From Cyanobacteria bacterium UBA7694 (lineage in GTDB: Bacteria; Cyanobacteriota; Sericytochromatia; UBA7694): a stretch of DNA of 8,315 nt. The notes under the pieces are model-generated. The model was not told the origin of the DNA. It worked only from the letters and a program-made list of their open reading frames with translations, and ran no database searches. The position numbers and the translations under genes were made by a program. The stretch spans positions 1-8,315 of the forward strand of contig DLGM01000485.1 in the NCBI GenBank assembly GCA_002482705.1. Direction: 5' to 3'. This document shows, one piece after another, positions 1-4,855 of this stretch (position 1 is its first letter; the number at the start of each line of letters is the position of its first letter).

Positions 1-165
1 AATATTGCTGGCATCAGCGAAATGTATGGCTTTGACACCCTCCACCAATTGGGTCAAAGTCTCGAACAGTTGGCCCCAACGGCCGACGCGCTGGCCATGG
101 CCGCCCAAATCGAAGCCTTGGAAGCCTATCTGCACCAGCTTGAGTTACAATTAGGCCTTAGCTAA
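1..165 (+). CDS. C-terminal fragment of a protein ending in an Hpt-like phosphotransfer domain
   Basis: The reading frame is open from the first base and ends at TAA (163-165), so only the last 54 residues are visible. The fragment reads NIAGISEMYGF, then LHQLGQSLEQL, then a final helix rich in A, E and L. This resembles the second half of a histidine phosphotransfer (Hpt) domain, where H-x-[IL]-[KA]-G is followed by a Gly-Phe or Gly-Leu turn and an L..L...LE helix; the ArcB Hpt domain has the similar LQQLGQQIQ. If the match is right, the phospho-accepting His is the codon just before the window. Such domains relay phosphate between a hybrid histidine kinase and a response regulator, usually at the C-terminus of the kinase or as a small separate protein. 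The full protein cannot be identified. An unrelated helical C-terminus is possible. Confidence 0.55.
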   Translation, partial: NIAGISEMYGFDTLHQLGQSLEQLAPTADALAMAAQIEALEAYLHQLELQLGLS

Positions 166-255
166 TCATAACCATCGTTTGCGCCTATTCCAGGGTTACC
201 TAAAGGGTGCCCGCTCCACGCCTACCTGTGTCACACTGAGGACAAATCCCCTTTG

Positions 256-260
256 TGAGG
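256..260 (+). promoter_or_regulatory. Ribosome binding site deciding the superoxide dismutase start
   Basis: TGAGG lies 8 nt before the ATG at 269 and supports that codon over the upstream in-frame TTG at 179. A 5-bp inverted repeat (ACAAA 242-246, TTTGT 252-256) touches its 5' edge, and a second TGAGG copy lies at 237-241. No convincing promoter was found between 166 and 255. Confidence 0.6.
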
Positions 261-268
261 TACTTCTT

Positions 269-964
269 ATGCTCCGTTTTGCTTTGGCCCTCAGCCTGCT
301 CACCGGGCTGATCTCAACGTATCCAGCCACCGCAGCAGAAATAAAACAGCCTGCCACGGCGGCCCATACCCTGCCCGCTCTGCCCTATGCTTACGAGGCC
401 CTCAACCCAGCCATCGACACAGAAACGATGCAAATTCACCATCAGAAACACCATCAGGCCTATGTCAATAACCTCAACCAAGCGATTGCCGGTACCCATG
501 CGGCTCACCTGAGCCTAGAAGCCCTGCTCGCGGAAGTGTCCAAATGGCCTGACGCCGTACGCAATAATGCTGGTGGGCACTGGAACCACAGCTTTTTCTG
601 GCAGAGCCTGACCCCCCCAGCCAGTTACAAAGCCCCCCAAGGGGAACTCAAAGCCGCGATTGAAAAACAGTTTGGCTCCCTCGAAAAGTTCCAACAACAG
701 TTTGACGCCGCCGGATTAAAACGCTTTGGCTCCGGCTGGGTCTGGCTGATTCGCAAAAATGATGGCACCCTGGCAATCACCAGCACGCCCAACCAAGACA
801 ATCCCTTGATGGATGTGGTCACTGAAAAGGGCACTCCGCTTCTGGGTTGTGACCTGTGGGAACATGCCTATTACCTGCGCTACCAAAACCGGCGCGGCGA
901 TTACCTCAAGGCCTTTTGGCAAATCGTCAATTGGCCCCAAGTCGAAGCGCGTTTTGCCAAATAG
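269..964 (+). CDS. sodA: Exported superoxide dismutase, Mn-type
   Basis: This 231-residue protein converts superoxide to oxygen and hydrogen peroxide. It starts at ATG 269; the upstream in-frame TTG at 179 would put 30 non-conserved residues before a good signal peptide. The N-terminus (MLRFALALSLLTGLISTYPATA) has an arginine, a hydrophobic core and an AxA-like cleavage region near residue 22, so the mature enzyme is probably periplasmic or membrane-associated. The mature part has the complete Fe/Mn-SOD fold. Predicted metal ligands are His57 (MQIHHQKHH), His107 (GGHWNHSFFW), Asp195 and His199 (DLWEHAYY); Tyr65 matches the active-site Tyr34. The second-sphere pattern is Mn-like: Gly103 where iron enzymes carry Gln, and Gln176 in STPNQDNPL. 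Metal choice is inferred; a cambialistic enzyme is possible. The gene looks monocistronic and converges on the CNNM pair. Confidence 0.93.
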   Translation: MLRFALALSLLTGLISTYPATAAEIKQPATAAHTLPALPYAYEALNPAIDTETMQIHHQKHHQAYVNNLNQAIAGTHAAHLSLEALLAEVSKWPDAVRNNAGGHWNHSFFWQSLTPPASYKAPQGELKAAIEKQFGSLEKFQQQFDAAGLKRFGSGWVWLIRKNDGTLAITSTPNQDNPLMDVVTEKGTPLLGCDLWEHAYYLRYQNRRGDYLKAFWQIVNWPQVEARFAK

Positions 965-973
965 GCATCACCC

Positions 974-1001
974 ATAGGGGCTGAACATGTTCAGCCCCTA
1001 T
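974..1001. terminator. Perfect 28-bp palindrome at a convergent gene junction
   Basis: A perfect inverted repeat with 12-bp arms (ATAGGGGCTGAA and its complement) and a CATG centre lies 10 bp after the superoxide dismutase stop and covers the stop codon of the convergent gene (998-1000). The position suggests a bidirectional transcription terminator. Neither side carries a clear T-run, so it is not a textbook intrinsic terminator. It may act as a 3' stabilising hairpin or as a protein-binding site. Confidence 0.5.
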
Positions 1002-2329
1002 TCATCCTCTACATCCTGCTCGGGAATATGCAGAGAAATGACCCGGCAGGTTTTCACCCCGTGGCCTTCAATGGCAATCACCTGGAATTCGAGGCCTTCA
1101 TAAATAACGCTGTCCCCCACCACAGGAGGACGCTCCAGCAAGTCGAGCACCAGACCGCTGACGGTATCAACTTCTTCGTGCTCTAACTCGCGGTCAAAAT
1201 ATTCACCCACTTCATCCAGATGCACAGTGCCCTCGGCCAATAAATGGCCTTCGCTGTCCGGGCGCAAATCAGGGGCATCCCCCGCTTCTTCGCCAATATC
1301 CCCGACAATTTCCATAAACAGGTCTTCGAGGGTAATAATCCCCGCCGTGCCGCCATATTCATCCAGCACAACCACCATCTGCGTTTGGTATTGGTTCATG
1401 CTGCGCACCACCGCAGCCAAATCAGCACTGGCGGGCAAATAGGGCACCGGACGGGCATCACGAGCGGTAATCGTTTTGCCCGTCTGCAAACGCTTGAGCA
1501 GATCTTTGATGTGGATAAAGCCCAAAATATGGTCTGGATCGCCCTTGTAAAGGGGGTAGCGGGTATGGGCCTCAGAGCGCAGCAGGGTACGGATTTCACT
1601 GGGGGAACAGCCTACCGGAATGCCCGTTAGACGCACCCGTGGCACCATCACTTCATTGGCGCGCAGATTGTTGAAGTCGAGCAATTCGTGCAGCATTTCA
1701 GCGGCCTCACGGGGCAGGGCCCCGGCGCGCTGACTTTCATCAACAATGAAGTGGAAGTCGTTGAGGGTATGGGATTCGCCTTCTCCGTTGGCACGGTCAA
1801 CCCCGGCACGACGCAGCAGGGCATTCCCGGTCGTATTGAGCAACCACACAAAGGGCAACATCAAGTTGCGAATCACCTGCATCACCGGGTTGATGTACAG
1901 CACCAGGGTTTCGGCCTTTTGAATCGCCAGCGATTTGGGGATGGTTTCGCCAATGACCACGTGAAAGTAGGTCATCAGGGTAATCGAGATTACGGTCGCC
2001 AGACTGTGGCTGGCAATCATTTGCAACGGTTCCCAGAGATGGAAGAGATGATCAATGCCATGGGCGAGCTGATGTTCGCCATACATCCCCAACCCCAGAG
2101 TGGCAAGGGTGATGCCCAATTGGGCCGTGGCAATATACTGGTCTTGGAGCAAGGGGCTGTCTTTGACGCGGGCCACCTGAATAGCCCGGCGGCTACCCCG
2201 CGCAACCATTTGCTGGATCGCCGTGCGCGAAGCACTGACAATCGCAAACTCAGCAGCCACAAAAAAGCCGTTGAGCAACAGCAGCACGACAATGATCAGA
2301 GCGGGGATCAAGATCTCAGTCCAGGGCAT
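998..2329 (-). CDS. CNNM/CorC-like membrane protein (DUF21, CBS pair, CorC_HlyC), downstream copy
   Basis: This 443-residue protein is of the hemolysin C/CorC/CNNM family, whose members are linked to Mg2+ (or Co2+) transport or Na+/Mg2+ exchange in the inner membrane. In order: an N-terminal DUF21 domain (about residues 1-190) with a hydrophobic first helix, the AAEFAIVSASR signature and IGETIPKS; a CBS pair (about 210-340) including VMVPR and LDEYGGTAGIITLEDL; and a C-terminal CorC_HlyC domain (about 360-435). Length and architecture are normal for the family. The start at 2329 lies inside the last codons of the paralogue upstream on the minus strand (14-bp overlap). It has its own AGAGGA ribosome site 5 nt before ATG, so the two are probably one operon with coupled translation. 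The old name hemolysin is historical. The ion carried cannot be told from sequence. Confidence 0.88.
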   Translation of the reverse strand: MPWTEILIPALIIVVLLLLNGFFVAAEFAIVSASRTAIQQMVARGSRRAIQVARVKDSPLLQDQYIATAQLGITLATLGLGMYGEHQLAHGIDHLFHLWEPLQMIASHSLATVISITLMTYFHVVIGETIPKSLAIQKAETLVLYINPVMQVIRNLMLPFVWLLNTTGNALLRRAGVDRANGEGESHTLNDFHFIVDESQRAGALPREAAEMLHELLDFNNLRANEVMVPRVRLTGIPVGCSPSEIRTLLRSEAHTRYPLYKGDPDHILGFIHIKDLLKRLQTGKTITARDARPVPYLPASADLAAVVRSMNQYQTQMVVVLDEYGGTAGIITLEDLFMEIVGDIGEEAGDAPDLRPDSEGHLLAEGTVHLDEVGEYFDRELEHEEVDTVSGLVLDLLERPPVVGDSVIYEGLEFQVIAIEGHGVKTCRVISLHIPEQDVEDE

Positions 2330-3632
2330 GGTCTTCCTCTTTGGCTGGGGTGGGCAGGGTAATAATTACGCTCAACACCGAACGACTCGATACGCCTTCG
2401 ATTTCGACAGTAATGCCGTTGAGGATACACTGTTCTCCCTGTTGTGGAAAGCGATCCAGGGCTTCGACCACATAACCGGCAACCGTGGACGCCTGTTCAC
2501 TTTCCCAGGGAATCCCCAGCTCACTTTCGAGGTGGTCTAGGCGCATTTGTCCAGATAGGCGCAAACGGCCATCCGTGGTTCGCTCCATTTTTGAACGGGG
2601 CTGTTTAAACTCGTCACCAATGGCACCCATAAATTCGGAGAGAATGTCTTGGAGGGTAATGAGCCCGGCCACCCCCCCATATTCATCCACCACAATTGCC
2701 TGGTGGGTATGGTGCTGCTTCAATTTATCGAGGGCGACCGTAATCGGGATATTGCGCGGGATCGCCAGCATCGGGCGCACAAATTTTTCGGGGGCCTGCA
2801 TGCGGTTGTGTTGGGCATAGTGGCGAATGAGGTGTTTGGTTTTGATCATGCCCCGAATATTGTCGGGCGATTGGTGATACACCGGTAAAATCGAATAGGG
2901 AGAGCGCAATACCTGCCGAAAAAAGTTTTCCGCAGGCTGGTCAAGATCGAGAGCCGTCATGTACATCCGGGGCACCATTAAATCACGCACCGTCAGGCTC
3001 CCCAATTTAAGGGCCTTTTGCAAACGCTTGGACTCTTCCGGCTCAAACAGCCCTTTGGCCAAGCTTTCGGTGATCATATAATCGATTTCTTCAGGGGAGT
3101 GTACGTGTTTATGGCTTTCGGGCTCAACCCCCATCAGGCGCAAAATCAGGTTGCCACTGCCATTAAAAATGAGGATTGGAATGTGAAATAGCCATAAAAA
3201 CCAGCGCATGGGTCGGGCCGTTAAAAGCGCCAACTGGGTCGGATTTTGCAAGGCCAATGACTTGGGCATAAGTTCACCAAAGATCATGGTGGCGGCCGTC
3301 ATGACGACCAGGATCAATACTGTAGCAGCATATTCCGCCGCACTTGCTGGCATTCCCAACCACTGTAAAGCGGGGCGCAGAAACGGCCCCAAAGCCGATT
3401 GCCCCAAGGCGCCCAAAATCAGGCCTGTCAGGGTAATCCCAATTTGGCTGGCAGCAATATAGTTGTCAAAGAGTTGCCCGTCATTCAAGATCGGCAGCAA
3501 CTGTTTAGCCGTGGCATGGCCATCATCGGCCAGTTCTTCGATGCGACTCTCTTTGACGCTGATGATAGCAAACTCGGCCGCCACATAAAGCGCCGTCAAA
3601 AGAATCATGACCATAATAATAAATAGCGCCAT
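2316..3632 (-). CDS. CNNM/CorC-like membrane protein (DUF21, CBS pair, CorC_HlyC), upstream copy
   Basis: This 438-residue protein is the first gene of the tandem pair and has the same three-part architecture as its neighbour. The DUF21 membrane domain (about residues 1-180) has AAEFAIISVKESR near residue 19 and the conserved FGELMPKS. A CBS pair (about 205-335) contains LMVPRMYMTALD and VDEYGGVAGLITLQDIL. A CorC_HlyC domain (about 350-430) follows. The family acts in the inner membrane, with cytosolic CBS domains that in relatives sense adenine nucleotides; the transported cation here is unknown. The two paralogues are clearly diverged outside the motifs, so the duplication is not recent. 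The start at ATG 3632 gives the expected N-terminal helix. The preceding leader has an inverted repeat at 3640-3653 and no strong Shine-Dalgarno sequence at normal spacing. Confidence 0.88.
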   Translation of the reverse strand: MALFIIMVMILLTALYVAAEFAIISVKESRIEELADDGHATAKQLLPILNDGQLFDNYIAASQIGITLTGLILGALGQSALGPFLRPALQWLGMPASAAEYAATVLILVVMTAATMIFGELMPKSLALQNPTQLALLTARPMRWFLWLFHIPILIFNGSGNLILRLMGVEPESHKHVHSPEEIDYMITESLAKGLFEPEESKRLQKALKLGSLTVRDLMVPRMYMTALDLDQPAENFFRQVLRSPYSILPVYHQSPDNIRGMIKTKHLIRHYAQHNRMQAPEKFVRPMLAIPRNIPITVALDKLKQHHTHQAIVVDEYGGVAGLITLQDILSEFMGAIGDEFKQPRSKMERTTDGRLRLSGQMRLDHLESELGIPWESEQASTVAGYVVEALDRFPQQGEQCILNGITVEIEGVSSRSVLSVIITLPTPAKEEDHALD

Positions 3633-3639
3633 GGATTTA

Positions 3640-3653
3640 GCCCCATGTGGGGC
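3640..3653 (-). promoter_or_regulatory. Inverted repeat in the leader of the CNNM operon
   Basis: GCCCCA and TGGGGC form 6-bp arms around a 2-base centre, ending 8 bp before the start codon of the upstream CNNM gene. In the mRNA it could form a small hairpin (5 bp with a 4-nt loop) over the place where a ribosome site should be, so it might limit translation initiation. The effect is inferred from position only. Confidence 0.3.
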
Positions 3654-3734
3654 GAACAGCCTCCGAAGGGGGAGCGAAAGTTAAAGGGCTGTCAAGGGCC
3701 GGGAGAGGGTCTTCATGTTTACACATACCCATCC

Positions 3735-3767
3735 ATTGTACATGATTTTTCGCTGATTTCATGATTT
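3735..3767 (-). promoter_or_regulatory. Candidate -10 box for the CNNM operon with three AAATCA boxes upstream
   Basis: Read on the minus strand, TACAAT (3740-3735) matches five of six bases of a sigma-70 -10 hexamer and would give a leader of roughly 95 nt. Directly upstream are three copies of AAATCA (plus-strand TGATTT at 3743, 3754 and 3762), two of them 11 bp apart. No good -35 hexamer is present at 16-18 bp, so the boxes could bind an activator. This is weak evidence. Confidence 0.3.
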
Positions 3768-3797
3768 CAAAGGCAGAAAGGGCGCTCCCAAAACCCT

Positions 3798-3825
3798 TTG
3801 ACGGGGGTTTTAAAACCTGTATTCT
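3798..3825 (+). promoter_or_regulatory. Candidate upstream ftsZ promoter with palindromic spacer
   Basis: TTGACG (3798-3803) and TATTCT (3820-3825) are separated by 16 bp, a reasonable sigma-70 pair that would give a leader of about 70 nt. The spacer contains a perfect 12-bp palindrome, GGTTTTAAAACC (3806-3817), placed where a repressor could block RNA polymerase. An alternative promoter lies about 35 bp downstream. Confidence 0.4.
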
Positions 3826-3868
3826 GGCTCACTACCGAGGGGGGGTGATCGTGCTACACTGGGATAGA
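3823..3868 (+). promoter_or_regulatory. Candidate proximal ftsZ promoter with extended -10
   Basis: TGCTACACT (3852-3860) is a TGn-type extended -10 with a four-of-six TATAAT match, and would start transcription about 35 nt before the ftsZ ATG. It lies after a run of seven G (3839-3845) and a TCTGGCT heptamer (3823-3829). The same order of elements recurs before the isocitrate dehydrogenase gene at 7785-7824, which is the main reason to believe in it. No good -35 hexamer is seen. A further -10-like TAGAAT is at 3865-3870. Confidence 0.45.
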
Positions 3869-3901
3869 ATTTTTGCGAACTTAAGGAACCCTAATATCCC
3901 C

Positions 3902-4855
3902 ATGGCACTTGTAAATATCAAAGTTTTCGGGGTTGGTGGCAGCGGCGGCAATACCCTCAATCACATGCGCGCCTCGGCATTCACCGGCATCGAGTTTATT
4001 GCCGTTAATACCGATGCCCAAGCCCTCTCCCTGGTCGAAACTGAACACCGCATCCAAATTGGGGCCAAGGCTACCCGAGGCCTGGGCGCTGGCGGTGACC
4101 CTGCCGTTGGGCAAAAAGCCCTCGAAGAAAATCGCGAAGACATCATTCGTTATTTACAGGACACCGATATGGTGTTTATTACCTGTGGCATGGGTGGCGG
4201 AACAGGTACCGGCGCAGCCCCGATGATTGCCCAAATTGCCAAAAGCATGGGCTGCTTAACCGTGGGCGTCATTACCAAACCCTTCCTGTTTGAAGGCAAA
4301 CGCCGCAAACAACAGGCTGATGCAGGCGTCCAGCGCATGCTCGAAAGCGTTGACACCCTGATTGTCATTTCCAATGATCGTTTGCTGCAAATGCAGAGCA
4401 TGAAAGGCTCTTTGGCCGTCAAAGATGCCTTTAAAACCGTAGATGACATCCTGATGCAGGGCATTCAAGGTATTTCCGACATTATTACCATCACTGGCTT
4501 GATCAACGTCGACTTTGCCGACGTGAAGTCCGTCATGTCGAACGCAGGTATGGGGGTCATGGGCCTTGGCTTTGGCAGCGGCGACTCCGAAACGCCCGCT
4601 GTAGATGCCGTCAAACGCGCCATTGAAAACCCCTTGCTCGAGTACTCCATTGATGGAGCCACCGGCGTCGTCTTTAATATCACCAGCGGCACCGATATTG
4701 CCCTGCACGAAATTAACCAGGCCGCCGAAGTGATCTACAAATCGGTCAACCCCGACGCCAACGTCATCTTCGGGACCGTCCTCGATGAGAACATGAAAGA
4801 TACGGTCAAAGTCACCGTCATTGCCATTGTGGGCAAACAGGCTCTGGTACTTTAA
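3902..4855 (+). CDS. ftsZ: FtsZ cell-division GTPase lacking a C-terminal tail
   Basis: This 317-residue tubulin-like GTPase belongs to the family that polymerises into the division ring. Visible motifs are the N-terminal nucleotide loop VFGVGGSGGN (residues 8-17), VNTDAQAL (35-42), the tubulin signature GGGTGTG (98-104), ITKPFLFEGKRR (124-135) and the catalytic T7 loop NVDFAD (202-207). The C-terminal subdomain strands (GVVFNITSG, VIFGTVLDENM, VKVTVIAIV) are present, so the GTPase core is complete. Translation stops 7 residues after that last strand. The usual linker and conserved C-terminal peptide that bind FtsA, SepF or ZipA are therefore absent; most FtsZ proteins have 350-400 residues. 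ATG 3902 is preferred over in-frame ATG 3761 because homology begins there and AAGGAA lies 13 nt upstream. The gene stands alone, outside any division and cell-wall cluster. It may be a second, specialised FtsZ. Confidence 0.92.
   Translation: MALVNIKVFGVGGSGGNTLNHMRASAFTGIEFIAVNTDAQALSLVETEHRIQIGAKATRGLGAGGDPAVGQKALEENREDIIRYLQDTDMVFITCGMGGGTGTGAAPMIAQIAKSMGCLTVGVITKPFLFEGKRRKQQADAGVQRMLESVDTLIVISNDRLLQMQSMKGSLAVKDAFKTVDDILMQGIQGISDIITITGLINVDFADVKSVMSNAGMGVMGLGFGSGDSETPAVDAVKRAIENPLLEYSIDGATGVVFNITSGTDIALHEINQAAEVIYKSVNPDANVIFGTVLDENMKDTVKVTVIAIVGKQALVL

Noticed and set aside
179..268. Upstream TTG start extending the superoxide dismutase by 30 residues
   Set aside because: The added residues are not SOD-like, would bury a good signal peptide and lack a ribosome site; ATG 269 has TGAGG at 8 nt.
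1688..2362. 224-residue open frame on the plus strand opposite the downstream CNNM gene
   Set aside because: It is antisense to a clearly conserved gene, its protein has no recognisable motif, and it follows from codon bias of the real frame. The same applies to frames at 1244-1630 and 2223-2540.
3398..3626. Short plus-strand frames opposite the upstream CNNM gene
   Set aside because: They are shadows of the conserved membrane domain in the opposite frame.
3690..3695. Perfect TTGACA on the minus strand before the CNNM operon
   Set aside because: The sequence 16-18 bp downstream is C-rich and offers no -10 hexamer, so it is unlikely to be a -35 element on its own.
3761..3901. Upstream ATG giving FtsZ a 47-residue N-terminal extension
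   Set aside because: The extension covers both candidate promoters, has no FtsZ-like residues and contains no visible domain; ATG 3902 begins the conserved region.
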